Positions 18,846-27,160 of a stretch of DNA of 60,181 bases are shown one piece after another. This DNA comes from Alphaproteobacteria bacterium. Its GTDB lineage: Bacteria > Pseudomonadota > Alphaproteobacteria > Rhizobiales > Aestuariivirgaceae. The stretch spans positions 1 through 60,181 of the forward strand of contig JAHEBA010000008.1 of assembly GCA_024642465.1 (NCBI GenBank), given 5' to 3'. Made by a program: the position numbers and the translations under genes. Each line of letters begins with the position of its first letter. Position 1 is the first letter of the stretch. Under the pieces are notes generated by a model. That model ran no database searches. It was not told where the DNA came from and was given only the letters and a program-made list of their open reading frames with translations.

Positions 18846-19168
18846 GGCAACGGCCAGCTCTTGCGGGGTCAGCCGCGCGATGGCAGCGGCCGTACCGGTA
18901 CGGGAAAGCGTGGATTGGGGGCGGGCAGGTGATCGGGTCAGCGGAAAGCGGCGGGGCAGGTGCGCCGTGCGTGCACCAACATTCGATGGCCATGGCCACT
19001 CCTGCCCCTAGGTCACTCCCCCCGGCACTCACTCTGGTTCGAAAAAACTCACCTAAAGTAATCATGTAGTAGCTTTTTGCGGCAATGCAATTCCTCTATC
19101 GGCCGGGTCGTGTTACAGCGTGCGTCTCTGCAGGGGGCGGTATTCGGCACAGGGGTAGGGATTCGGCA
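18846..19168. other. Intergenic stretch with possible remnant of the glycosyltransferase 5' end
   Basis: 323 bases. On the minus strand, codons in frame with the broken glycosyltransferase remain open from 18846 to 19007. The last part reads AAAIARLTPQELAVA, like the lost N-terminal helices, but no ATG, GTG or TTG is present. The AT-rich part at about 19035-19090 probably holds the promoter of the divergent binding-protein gene. I see no defined element. Confidence 0.4.
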
Positions 19169-20014
19169 ATGTCGGCAAGGCGTAGCCACATATGCGCGCT
19201 GGCAATTTTGCTGATCGCGGGATTGCAGTCAGGTTCGCCTCATGCCCAGCAGGCGGCTGTCCCTGAATTCCGCAATGTCAGCAGGTCAGACATTTCGGCG
19301 TCGCTGCGCAAGGTTCGTGGCATTCGCTTCGCTGTCGATGAAACAATGCCGCCGTTTGCCTATCGCAATGCCGATGGCGCACTGACCGGGTTCGTCCCGA
19401 TCCTGCTCGACGCCATGTGCCGCGACCTGAAGCTGGCCTGCGAATTCCTGACCCGCACGCGCGGCGAGGCCAGTGCCAGTCTCGATGCGGGCGATGTGGA
19501 TGCGGTTGTCAGCATGACCGGGCCGGACAACACGGACTTGTCGCGATATGACTTCACGCGCCCGTTTCTCAGGTCTTTCAGCCGATTTGCCACGCGCATT
19601 GCCAGCCCGATAGCCACAACGACGCAACGCGACCTTGCCGGCAAACGGGTCGGCGTGCGCGCCGGCACCCGGCAGCAGCAGTTTCTCGAGCGTTACTACC
19701 CTCGGTCCGCCATCGTCGCCTTCGAGTCCGATGAGGAGCTCTATGACGCCTTGCGTTTTGCCCGCATTGACGCCCTGTTCGGCGATGCATTCCGGTTGAT
19801 GTTCTGGCTTCAAGGCCAATCATCGAAGGATTGCTGCCATTTCCTGGGCAATGGCTACGGTCCCGGCACCGGCCTGTCGCAGTCCCTGTCGTTCATGTTG
19901 CGCAAGCCCGATGCCGACATCCGCAAGGTCATTGACCACGGCCTTGACCGGTTGCAGTCGTCGGGACACTTCTCGGCTGTCTATTCGCGCTTCTTCCCTG
20001 ATTCGCCCTATTAG
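19169..20014 (+). CDS. Orphan periplasmic solute-binding protein, family 3
   Basis: 281 residues from the ATG at 19169, with AGGG 8 bases upstream. A signal peptide (SARRSHICALAILLIAGLQ...AQ) precedes the binding domain, which starts IRFAVDETMPPFAYRNADGALTGFVPILLDAMC, the classic family-3 opening. DVDAVVSMTG...FTRPFLRSFSRFA and LAGKRVGVRAGTRQQQFL follow. It has no permease or ATPase nearby, so it may serve a transporter encoded elsewhere or act in signalling. The ligand is likely an amino acid or similar small polar compound. A frame to 19085 exists but would put 28 residues before the signal peptide. Confidence 0.85.
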   Translation: MSARRSHICALAILLIAGLQSGSPHAQQAAVPEFRNVSRSDISASLRKVRGIRFAVDETMPPFAYRNADGALTGFVPILLDAMCRDLKLACEFLTRTRGEASASLDAGDVDAVVSMTGPDNTDLSRYDFTRPFLRSFSRFATRIASPIATTTQRDLAGKRVGVRAGTRQQQFLERYYPRSAIVAFESDEELYDALRFARIDALFGDAFRLMFWLQGQSSKDCCHFLGNGYGPGTGLSQSLSFMLRKPDADIRKVIDHGLDRLQSSGHFSAVYSRFFPDSPY

Positions 20015-20029
20015 CATTCCGCGCCGCTG

Positions 20030-20674
20030 ATGCCGCAATCTTCACCCGTACCAATGCTCCACGATGGACCGATGACCGGCCCCAGGCTGGTTCTTGCCCA
20101 TGGAGCAGGTGCTCCGATGGATTCCGGTTTCATGCAGGCAATGGCGGATTTGCTCGCAGCGTGCGGCATTCACGTGATCCGTTTCGAGTTTTCCTACATG
20201 GCCGCCCGGCACACGGCTGGCGTGCGCAAGCCACCCTCGCGCATGCCGCAGCTTTTGCATGAATATCGTGCGGTGCTGGACGTGCTTGGCAGCGGACCCG
20301 TGTTCATTGGCGGCAAGTCGATGGGCGGACGCGCCGCCTCCATGCTGGCGGCAGAAGCCGATGCGCCGGCTGCCATCGCCGGTCTGGTGTGTCTGGGATA
20401 CCCGTTTCATCCGCCCGGCAAGCCGGAGAACCTGCGCACGGCGCATCTGGCCAGTCTGCGTTGCCCGGCTCTTGTCGTGCAGGGAGAGCGCGATCCGTTC
20501 GGCACTGCCGAAGAGGTGCCGGGCCTTTCATTGCCACAAAATATTGAGTTTCACTGGTGCCCGGCCGGCAATCATGACCTGGTGCCGCCGAAACGCTCCG
20601 GTCACACGGCCGAAGGCAACTGGTCGGCAGCGGCAGACGCCATCGCCTCATTCGTTGCCGCCCGGCACAGTTGA
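20030..20674 (+). CDS. Small alpha/beta hydrolase (KANSL3/TEX30-like family)
   Basis: 214 residues. PRLVLAHGAGAPMDSGFM holds the oxyanion-loop region. FIGGKSMGGRAASM has the nucleophile Ser in GKSMGG, ERDPFG probably supplies the acid, and WCPAGNHDL supplies the histidine. The family is common in proteobacteria but of unknown substrate. It starts 15 bases after the binding-protein gene and may be read from the same message. The Met at 20054 or the one at 20072 could equally be the start. Confidence 0.82.
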   Translation: MPQSSPVPMLHDGPMTGPRLVLAHGAGAPMDSGFMQAMADLLAACGIHVIRFEFSYMAARHTAGVRKPPSRMPQLLHEYRAVLDVLGSGPVFIGGKSMGGRAASMLAAEADAPAAIAGLVCLGYPFHPPGKPENLRTAHLASLRCPALVVQGERDPFGTAEEVPGLSLPQNIEFHWCPAGNHDLVPPKRSGHTAEGNWSAAADAIASFVAARHS

Positions 20675-20700
20675 GGGGTCATGCACGCAAAGGATCGGGG

Positions 20701-20731
20701 ATGCAGGGTCCGGGGGTACAACACCCTGCAT
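20701..20731 (+). terminator. Stem-loop after the small hydrolase gene
   Basis: ATGCAGGGT (20701-20709) pairs perfectly with ACCCTGCAT (20723-20731) over a 13-base loop, 27 bases after the hydrolase stop. No T-run follows, so it may be a Rho-assisted or weak terminator. The remaining bases to 20947 show nothing I can name. Confidence 0.5.
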
Positions 20732-20947
20732 ACCCTATTGGTCGCATCAGCCACCCACTGATGTACAGTGCGTGTACTTTTGCTACCAATTTCACGTGTC
20801 GTGCGGCGTTTGTGCCGCTCTGTGTTGCTGATGGTTGTAGCGCGACCGGACAGCGCCCGATATGCGCGAGTGCACATTGCGGAGAAAACTACAGCAGGGT
20901 TAACCTTGCAGTTGAAAAACGCTCAGTAACCGCACATCATCGCCGCC

Positions 20948-21631
20948 GTGGAAGACCTCAGGCAAATACCGCTTTTCTCCGGTCTGTCGGATGGAGATGC
21001 ACGCAGGCTCTCGGTGCACTGCGTCTGGCGCAGCGTGGCGGAAAACGAGCTCATCATCGATTATGAGGACGACACCGCCGAGGTGGTGTTCGTTGTCGAG
21101 GGACGGGTGCGCGTGCTGTTGCGCACAGCAGCGGGCCGTGAGGTCATTCTGGATGACATGACCACCGGCCAGTATTTCGGCGAGATGGCCGCCATTGACG
21201 GCCAGCCCCGCTCCGCAAATGTGACCGCGCTGGAAAAGACCCGGATTTGCGCCATGCCGGATGCCATCTTCCGCGATGCCTGCTGCTCGATCCCGACAGT
21301 CAACATGGCTGTACTGAAAATACTGGCAGGCCGCGTGCGCACGCTCAACCAGCGCCTCAGCGAATATGCCTTCCTGACCGCCAAGCAGCGGCTGTGCGCA
21401 GAGCTGCTGCGGCTGTCGCGCCCGCGCATGGGCAAGGAGAACCAGCGCATCGTATCGCCGCCACCGCTGCAGCGCGAACTGGCCGACCGCATCTCGACCC
21501 AGCGCGAGGTCGTCACCCGCGAGCTGGCGTCGCTTGCACGAAAGGGCATCGTGGAAAAGACCCGCGGCGGCCTCGTGCTCAACGAGCCGGAGAAGTTGCA
21601 CGCCCTCATTGCCGAGGCGATGTCGAAATAG
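20948..21631 (+). CDS. Crp/Fnr-family transcriptional regulator
   Basis: 227 residues starting at GTG. An N-terminal cyclic-nucleotide-binding-like domain (EVVFVVEGRVRVLLRT, GQYFGEMAAIDGQPRSANVTAL) is joined by a dimer helix (MAVLKILAGRVRTLNQRL) to a C-terminal winged helix with QRELADRISTQREVVTRELASLARKG. GEMAAIDGQPRSA resembles the cAMP pocket, but the key positions cannot be confirmed by eye. The cysteine spacing of oxygen-sensing FNR is absent. No Shine-Dalgarno is obvious before the GTG. The gene is monocistronic and convergent with the CocE-type gene 13 bases away. Confidence 0.88.
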   Translation: MEDLRQIPLFSGLSDGDARRLSVHCVWRSVAENELIIDYEDDTAEVVFVVEGRVRVLLRTAAGREVILDDMTTGQYFGEMAAIDGQPRSANVTALEKTRICAMPDAIFRDACCSIPTVNMAVLKILAGRVRTLNQRLSEYAFLTAKQRLCAELLRLSRPRMGKENQRIVSPPPLQRELADRISTQREVVTRELASLARKGIVEKTRGGLVLNEPEKLHALIAEAMSK

Positions 21632-21644
21632 CCTGAAGCCCTGC

Positions 21645-23660
21645 TCAGATCAGATCGCGCTCGATGTCTTCGCTGAAGCCGCGCTCGAACACCAGTTCAT
21701 CATTGAGCCACGCCTCGATCCTCGCTGTCAGATGAAAATGCGTTTTGGAGGATGTCATCGAGGAATAGGTTTCGGTGCGCACGTGAACGTCATCCCGGAT
21801 CATCTCTTCCGTCCAGTGCGCCGTCATCCTCGCCGACAGCGGATCGTCCGGGTGGATCGTGTGGGTTTCGCGGCCCACTCCCCCGGCGGCTAGTCCGTGG
21901 TTCGCCTCCCGGTACAGGCCAAAGTCATCGACGATCTCCAGCGTGACCGTGCCGGTGGCCGGATCCTCCGCTTGCTCGCGCTTGTGAAACTCGGGCCGCA
22001 ATTCCTCCAGTTTCACTGGCGGCGCGCTGACAGGTTGCGGGAATGACGGCTGTTTTTCGCCTGGCATGGGCGAGCGGGCAGGCAATGTGAGCCAGGAGCG
22101 CGCCGTATGCACGCCAAGCGTCACCGGCTGCGGTGCCGGCCACATCATCGGCCAGTAGCTGGTCGAAATGGAAAGCCGCAGACGATGACCCTGTGGCAGG
22201 TGCCAGGCGATGTCGTCAAGCTTGATCCGGGCGAAGTACCGTTCGCCGGGTTCAAGCGCTTCCGGGTGCTCGTGACTTGCAATGTGGGTGAGGTTCTGCA
22301 GCGCGTAGCTGATGCGCGTAACCTGCCCGTCGGGCCGCACGTCATTGAGCCGCACGGCAATGTGCGCCACTGGCCTGTCGGCGGCAAATTCCAGTTCAAG
22401 CTCCGGCGCACCCACGATGTCCAGGCCGGCACCCAGCGGCGGGGTGTCGAACGTCAGCGAGCCCGCATCATCGCGGGCCTGGTCACCGGCGAATTCCGGT
22501 CCAAGCCAGATCACGCAGAACTCGCCGCCATCACGGCCCGTTGTCTGGGGCGAACAGATTTCCAGCATGGTCTCATCGCCCGGCTTCGGCGAAAGGCCGG
22601 AAGGCGTCAGGTACAGCCGGTTAGGCTCGATCAGCGGCCCCGGCCACGCACCTTCCGCGATCCATCGGCCGGGCAGCTTTGCGGGCAGTCCCTGCGGGCT
22701 GTAGCTGTCCATGACGAAAGCACGTACTGCCGGATCGCGAAGCACCCCGGTCGGCTCCCCCTTGAGCCAGAAATCCCACCAGCGCAGTGCTTCCTGCAGG
22801 AAGCCGATGCGTGGCTCTGGCACGGCAAAATGCGGATACTTGTGCGCCCACGGCCCGATAATCGCCCTGACCGGCGATTTGAGCCCGTTGAGCATGCGCG
22901 GGATGGCGTTGGAATAGGCATCGTTCCACCCGCCCACTGCCAGCACGGCGGCCTTGATGCGCGAGTAGTCTTCGCAAACGGACCCGTGTTTCCAGTAGCC
23001 GTCGCGGCGCTGGTGGCGCAGCCAGCGGGCAGCAAGGAACGGCTGGTTCTCCAGCCGCTCCATCCAGGCGTCGTACCACTTGTCACCGCACAGCAACGGA
23101 TCGGGCGCGCGTGACGAATAGGCCAGCATGGTCGCCCCCCAGCCAAGGTTCTCGCTGAGCAGGCAACCACCCTTGTAGTGGATGTCGTCGGCATAGCGGT
23201 CGTCGGTCGAGCAAAGGGTGATGATCGCCTTGAGCGGTTCGGGTTCGAGTGCTGCGATCTGCAGCCCGTTGAAGCCGCCCCATGATATGCCCATCATGCC
23301 CACCCTGCCGGTGCACCAGGCTTGAGCCGCGAGCCAGTTGATCACCTCCACGCCATCCGCCAGTTCCTGCGCGCTGTACTCGTCCTCCAGCACGCCGTCC
23401 GCTTCGCCGCAGCCGCGCATGTCCACGCGCACGCAGGCATAGCCGTGACCGGCAAAATAAGGGTGGGTCAGGTGATCGCGCACAATGGTGCCATCGCGCT
23501 TTCTGTACGGCAGGTACTCGAGAATGGCCGGCACCGGATCGGCTTCAGCGTCCTCGGGCAACCAGATTCGCGCCGCCAGCCGGCAGCCGTCGGGCAATGT
23601 GATCCACTGGTTTTCGATCTCGCGAACCTTGCGCGGAAACTGGTCGATGACGGCCGTCAT
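21645..23660 (-). CDS. CocE/NonD-family hydrolase (X-Pro dipeptidyl-peptidase type)
   Basis: 671 residues, cytoplasmic (no signal peptide). The alpha/beta-hydrolase core has PAILEYLPYRKRDGT, CVRVDMRGCGEADG and the nucleophile motif MGISWGGFNGLQ near residue 145. The acid (WDDAY-like GGWNDAYSN) and histidine (GPWAHKYPH) follow, and then a jelly-roll C-terminal domain typical of CocE. Such enzymes cleave esters or amides; the physiological substrate is unknown. Its ATG overlaps the stop of the upstream hydrolase gene (ATGA at 23657-23660), so the two hydrolases are made together. Confidence 0.88.
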   Translation of the reverse strand: MTAVIDQFPRKVREIENQWITLPDGCRLAARIWLPEDAEADPVPAILEYLPYRKRDGTIVRDHLTHPYFAGHGYACVRVDMRGCGEADGVLEDEYSAQELADGVEVINWLAAQAWCTGRVGMMGISWGGFNGLQIAALEPEPLKAIITLCSTDDRYADDIHYKGGCLLSENLGWGATMLAYSSRAPDPLLCGDKWYDAWMERLENQPFLAARWLRHQRRDGYWKHGSVCEDYSRIKAAVLAVGGWNDAYSNAIPRMLNGLKSPVRAIIGPWAHKYPHFAVPEPRIGFLQEALRWWDFWLKGEPTGVLRDPAVRAFVMDSYSPQGLPAKLPGRWIAEGAWPGPLIEPNRLYLTPSGLSPKPGDETMLEICSPQTTGRDGGEFCVIWLGPEFAGDQARDDAGSLTFDTPPLGAGLDIVGAPELELEFAADRPVAHIAVRLNDVRPDGQVTRISYALQNLTHIASHEHPEALEPGERYFARIKLDDIAWHLPQGHRLRLSISTSYWPMMWPAPQPVTLGVHTARSWLTLPARSPMPGEKQPSFPQPVSAPPVKLEELRPEFHKREQAEDPATGTVTLEIVDDFGLYREANHGLAAGGVGRETHTIHPDDPLSARMTAHWTEEMIRDDVHVRTETYSSMTSSKTHFHLTARIEAWLNDELVFERGFSEDIERDLI

Positions 23661-24652
23661 GCTGTGAAGTCCCTGACTGCGCCGGCGAGCGCAGCAAACA
23701 TTGCACCTGCTGCCGGCGAGACGTAGCGCGCCCGCAGCGCTGCGTGGATCAATTCGGGCTCATGCCGAACCACGGCCTTCACTCCTGCTGCTCTCAACCG
23801 CGCCGCATAGTCGAAGCAGTCATCACGCAACGGGTCCCATTCGCACGCCACCATGAATGCCGGGGGCAAGCCGGCATAGTCGGTCTCGAGCAGCGGTGCG
23901 CGAAACTTTGAGCGTAGCGCGGCTTCGTTTTCCGGTCCGATGTACCAGCCGTCATAGGCCTGCATGTCTGCCGTGGTCAGGCCCGGCGCGTTGGCCCGAC
24001 TGATATAGGATCCCCGGCTCATGTCGCCGCCGAGCGCGGGGTAGATGAGCACCTGACCGGTTGGCATTTGCAGGCCCTGGTCGCGCCGGTACAGGCAAAC
24101 AGCGGCCGTCAGGTTGCCGCCAGCCGAGTCTCCGCCAAGCGCCGTGCGCGAAGGATCGATGCCGAACGTGCCGGGATTTGAAAGGATATGGTGGGTTGCA
24201 GCCGCGCTGTCCTCGAAAGCAGCGGGAAACCGATGCTCGGGCGCCAGCCGGTAATCGGCGGCGATGACCGTGGCGCCGGACAGTTCCGCCAGCCCGCAGC
24301 AGATGTCGTCGTGGGTGTCCAGCGAACCCAGCACGTAACCGCCGCCGTGCAGATAGATCAGGCCTGCCCCGTCACGACCACGGGCAGGAACGTACCGCCT
24401 GAGCGCAATAGCACCGGCAGCGCCGGGCGCATTCATGTCGTCCACCTTCATGCCCGCCGGGCGTCCGCCGTGAAAATGCCGGCACAAATCATCGTAGCAG
24501 GCCCGCATCTCGGCCATGCTCGGGTCAACCGCATCGTCCGGAAAAAACCCCTCCGACTGCGCCATGAAGGCGACGATGCCGGCCTCGTCCGGCGCTGGTC
24601 TCGGATCATCCAACACAGTTGTCACATTGTCATGGCAGATATTTGCCATCAT
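23657..24652 (-). CDS. Alpha/beta hydrolase of the hormone-sensitive-lipase family
   Basis: 331 residues. LIYLHGGGYVLGSL is the HGG oxyanion motif. LGGDSAGGNLTAAV carries the nucleophile Ser, CEWDPLRDD the Asp, and ELIHAAL the His, so the triad is complete. These are short-chain esterases or amidases. AAGGGA lies 5 bases before the ATG at 24652 and 8 before a second ATG at 24649; either may be used. It is first in a two-gene unit with the CocE-type gene. Its start is only 10 bases from the proposed phoR start on the other strand. Confidence 0.88.
   Translation of the reverse strand: MMANICHDNVTTVLDDPRPAPDEAGIVAFMAQSEGFFPDDAVDPSMAEMRACYDDLCRHFHGGRPAGMKVDDMNAPGAAGAIALRRYVPARGRDGAGLIYLHGGGYVLGSLDTHDDICCGLAELSGATVIAADYRLAPEHRFPAAFEDSAAATHHILSNPGTFGIDPSRTALGGDSAGGNLTAAVCLYRRDQGLQMPTGQVLIYPALGGDMSRGSYISRANAPGLTTADMQAYDGWYIGPENEAALRSKFRAPLLETDYAGLPPAFMVACEWDPLRDDCFDYAARLRAAGVKAVVRHEPELIHAALRARYVSPAAGAMFAALAGAVRDFTA
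24633..24648. promoter_or_regulatory. Dyad TGGCA-N6-TGCCA at the divergent hydrolase/phoR junction
   Basis: TGGCA at 24633-24637 and TGCCA at 24644-24648 flank GATATT. The dyad is in the first codons of the hydrolase gene and immediately upstream of phoR, so a protein bound here could affect both. Codon constraint alone could also create it. Confidence 0.3.
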
Positions 24653-24662
24653 GATTCCCTTT

Positions 24663-25796
24663 ATGATCTGGAACAGGCAGCAACAGGACGGTCAGACCGC
24701 GCAAGCGCCCAGCGATGATGCGAAAGCAGGCTTGTCGCCGCAACCGGAATTTGGCGGCTTCGCGCGCAGCTTCGCCGACGCCATCCCCGACCCATTTCTG
24801 GTGGTCGACAGAGCTGGCCGGGTGCTTGCTGCCAACGAGAATGCACGCCAGCTTTTCAACGCGACCATCACCGGCGATCACCTGTCCCAGCACGTTCGCG
24901 CACCCTCCATTCTGGAGGCGGTGGAAACCGTTGCCGTGACCGGCATCGCCAGGCGTGCGGACTATGAGCGGCGTACCGGCGGCGGGCGGCGCTTCGAAGC
25001 CTTCATCGCACCGCTCGTGCTGCCCGGTGCCGGCACGCCGGCTGCCAGCATCCTGCTGCGCGACCTCACCGCCCAGCAGCATCTTGAACGCATGCGCGCC
25101 GACTTTGTCGCCAACGCCAGTCACGAACTGCGTACCCCGCTTGCTTCGTTGACCGGGTATATCGAAACCCTGCAGGGCCCCGCCCGCAACGATCCCGCCG
25201 CACAGGAGCGATTCCTGTCCCGGGTGCTGGAGCAGGCGCACCGGATGCGCCGGCTCATCGATGACCTGTTGTCGCTGTCACGGGTCGAGATGAACGTTCA
25301 CCGCCCGCCGGCGGGCACGGTCGACCTTGCCGAGATTGCCCGCTACACGCTCGACATGCTGGCCGGTCAGGCCCGCGCTGCCGGCTGCGAAATGAGGCTC
25401 CAGACCGACGGACCGGTACAGGTCACCGGCGACCGCGACGAACTGATCCAGATTGTGCAGAACCTCGTGGAGAACGCCATCAAGTATGGCGCGCCCGACA
25501 AGGGTGTCGACATCGCCATCAAGCGTGACACCGCACGCGGCCGTGTCTCCTTGTCGGTGACCGATCATGGCGATGGCATTGCCGCAGAGCACCTGCCGCG
25601 CCTGACCGAGCGTTTCTACCGGGTCAACGAGCAGGAAAGCCGCTCCCGCGGCGGCACCGGGCTGGGCCTCGCCATCGTGAAGCACATCGTCCTGCGCCAT
25701 CGGGGCGATCTGGACATCCGTTCCGCGAAAGGTGCCGGAAGCACCTTCACAATTCGCCTGCCTGAGGCTGCCCAGGTTCGACGCTCGGTGGAATAA
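24663..25796 (+). CDS. phoR: Phosphate regulon sensor histidine kinase PhoR
   Basis: 377 residues from the ATG at 24663. A PAS domain (FADAIPDPFLVVDRAGRVLAAN) is followed by the HisKA box NASHELRTPLASLTGYIETL, the exact PhoR-type motif with phospho-accepting His154. HATPase boxes follow: NLVENAIKYG, DHGDGIAAEHLPRLTERFYRV and GGTGLGLAIVKHI. The gene precedes pstSCAB-phoU-phoB, which settles the identity. PhoR proteins normally have N-terminal membrane helices; none is present from this start. In-frame codons upstream encode a hydrophobic run (VVTLSWQIFAIMIPFMIW), and a start at 24576 with GAAGG 5 bases before it would include it, but that overlaps the opposing hydrolase gene. The start is therefore uncertain. 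Confidence 0.9.
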   Translation: MIWNRQQQDGQTAQAPSDDAKAGLSPQPEFGGFARSFADAIPDPFLVVDRAGRVLAANENARQLFNATITGDHLSQHVRAPSILEAVETVAVTGIARRADYERRTGGGRRFEAFIAPLVLPGAGTPAASILLRDLTAQQHLERMRADFVANASHELRTPLASLTGYIETLQGPARNDPAAQERFLSRVLEQAHRMRRLIDDLLSLSRVEMNVHRPPAGTVDLAEIARYTLDMLAGQARAAGCEMRLQTDGPVQVTGDRDELIQIVQNLVENAIKYGAPDKGVDIAIKRDTARGRVSLSVTDHGDGIAAEHLPRLTERFYRVNEQESRSRGGTGLGLAIVKHIVLRHRGDLDIRSAKGAGSTFTIRLPEAAQVRRSVE

Positions 25797-25810
25797 TCAT
25801 TTCATATCAA

Positions 25811-25847
25811 TGTCTTGAAATGTCATTTAATTGTCATGTAAATGTCA
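25811..25847 (+). promoter_or_regulatory. Pho box array upstream of pstS
   Basis: TGTCT at 25811 and TGTCA at 25821, 25832 and 25843 are spaced 10, 11 and 11 bases, the helical phasing at which PhoB dimers bind in tandem; the linkers are AT-rich. It lies 135 bases upstream of the pstS start and just after the phoR stop, so pstS onward probably has its own phosphate-starvation promoter. Confidence 0.85.
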
Positions 25848-25981
25848 CACAGTCTTGTCGTGGCAGCGATACCTGATGGGCCGTTCGAAGCGGCCACGGC
25901 TTGGGAAGCCGGTCAGGTGCACTGAGGTGGCCGCATATGTCTACCACCGGGGCAAAAGCCCCATCAGGGAAGGTCATCAAG

Positions 25982-27028
25982 ATGATCAAGCGCAGTTTCC
26001 TCATGGCCACCGTGGCCATCGCATCGCTGGCAGCCGCCGGCACCGCCGCCCAGGCCCGCGACCAGATCCAGGTTGCAGGCTCCTCCACCGTTCTGCCCTA
26101 CGCCCAGATCGTGGCGGAAGAGTTCGGCAAGACCTACTCCAACTTCAAGAGCCCCGTCGTTGAGTCGGGTGGTTCTTCCGCTGGCCTGAAGCAGTTCTGC
26201 CAGGGCGTCGGCGCCGAGACCATTGACGTCGCCAATGCCTCGCGCAAGATCAAGGAATCGGAAGTCAAGGCCTGCGCCGAAGCCGGCGTGAAGGACATCA
26301 TCGAAGTCAAGTTCGGCTATGACGGCATCGTGTTTGCATCCGACGCCAAGGCCGACAGCTTCGCGTTCGAGCCGAAGGACTGGTTCCTGGCGCTCGCACC
26401 GCAGATCGTCGTCGACGGCAAGCTGGTCGACAACCCGAACAAGACCTGGAAAGACGTGAACCCGAACTTCCCGGCCTGGGAAATCGCGGCCTACATTCCG
26501 GGCGAAAAGCACGGCACCCGCGAAGTGTTCGAAGAGAAGGTTCTGGAAGCCGGCTGTGAAGCCTCCGGCACCATGGAAGCGATGATCGCTGGCGGCATGG
26601 ACAAGAAGGCTGCCGGCAAGGCCTGCATGCAGGTTCGCAAGGACGGCAAGGCTGTCGACATCGACGGCGACTACACCGAAACCCTCGCCCGCCTCGCATC
26701 GAACCCGCAGGGCATCGGCGTATTCGGTCTGTCGTTCTACGAAAACAACACCGACAAGCTGAAGGTCGCCACCATGTCCGGCGTCTCTCCGTCGGTCGAG
26801 ACCGTGGCATCCGGCGAATACCCGGTGTCGCGCCCGCTGTTCTTCTACATCAAGAAGGCACATATCGGCGTCATCCCCGGCCTGAAGGAATATGCCGAGT
26901 TCTTCGTGTCCGAGAAGATGGCTGGCGAAGATGGCCCGCTTGCTGCCTACGGCCTGGTGCCGCTGCCGGCAAACGAGGCTGAAGAAGTGCAGAACGCCGT
27001 CAAGAACGAAACCACGATGGGTATGTAA
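25982..27028 (+). CDS. pstS: Phosphate ABC transporter substrate-binding protein PstS
   Basis: 348 residues. Signal peptide MIKRSFLMATVAIASLAAAGTAAQA is followed by IQVAGSSTVLPYAQIVAEEF, the phosphate-binding opening, then VESGGSSAGLKQFC and ANASRKIKESE. It captures phosphate in the periplasm for PstCAB. The ATG at 25982 has AGGGAAGG upstream; a frame open to 25901 would add 27 residues before the signal peptide. Codon use is biased to common C/G-ending codons, as in highly expressed genes. A stem-loop separates it from pstC. Confidence 0.95.
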   Translation: MIKRSFLMATVAIASLAAAGTAAQARDQIQVAGSSTVLPYAQIVAEEFGKTYSNFKSPVVESGGSSAGLKQFCQGVGAETIDVANASRKIKESEVKACAEAGVKDIIEVKFGYDGIVFASDAKADSFAFEPKDWFLALAPQIVVDGKLVDNPNKTWKDVNPNFPAWEIAAYIPGEKHGTREVFEEKVLEAGCEASGTMEAMIAGGMDKKAAGKACMQVRKDGKAVDIDGDYTETLARLASNPQGIGVFGLSFYENNTDKLKVATMSGVSPSVETVASGEYPVSRPLFFYIKKAHIGVIPGLKEYAEFFVSEKMAGEDGPLAAYGLVPLPANEAEEVQNAVKNETTMGM

Positions 27029-27038
27029 TTGCTGCCCT

Positions 27039-27068
27039 GCCGCCGGATCGTGCAAGCGGTCCGGCGGC
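27039..27068 (+). terminator. 9-bp stem-loop between pstS and pstC
   Basis: GCCGCCGGA at 27039-27047 pairs with TCCGGCGGC at 27060-27068, loop of 12 bases, followed by ATCCGTTTTA. It begins 10 bases after the pstS stop. Partial termination or 3'-end protection here would give more PstS than membrane components. Confidence 0.65.
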
Positions 27069-27160
27069 ATCCGTTTTACTGAATTTTCCGGCACCCCTTG
27101 AGGTGCCTCGCTGAATGCGCCGCAAAGAGCGCCGGCAATCAGGAACAGGGCGTCCACCAG

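Noticed and set aside
20899..20916. TTAA followed by TTGA as a CtrA half-site pair upstream of the Crp/Fnr gene
   Set aside because: The spacing is 8 and the second half is not TTAA.
24620..24632. Two TGTCA motifs upstream of phoR as a second Pho box
   Set aside because: They are 8 bases apart; PhoB repeats need about 11, as seen upstream of pstS.
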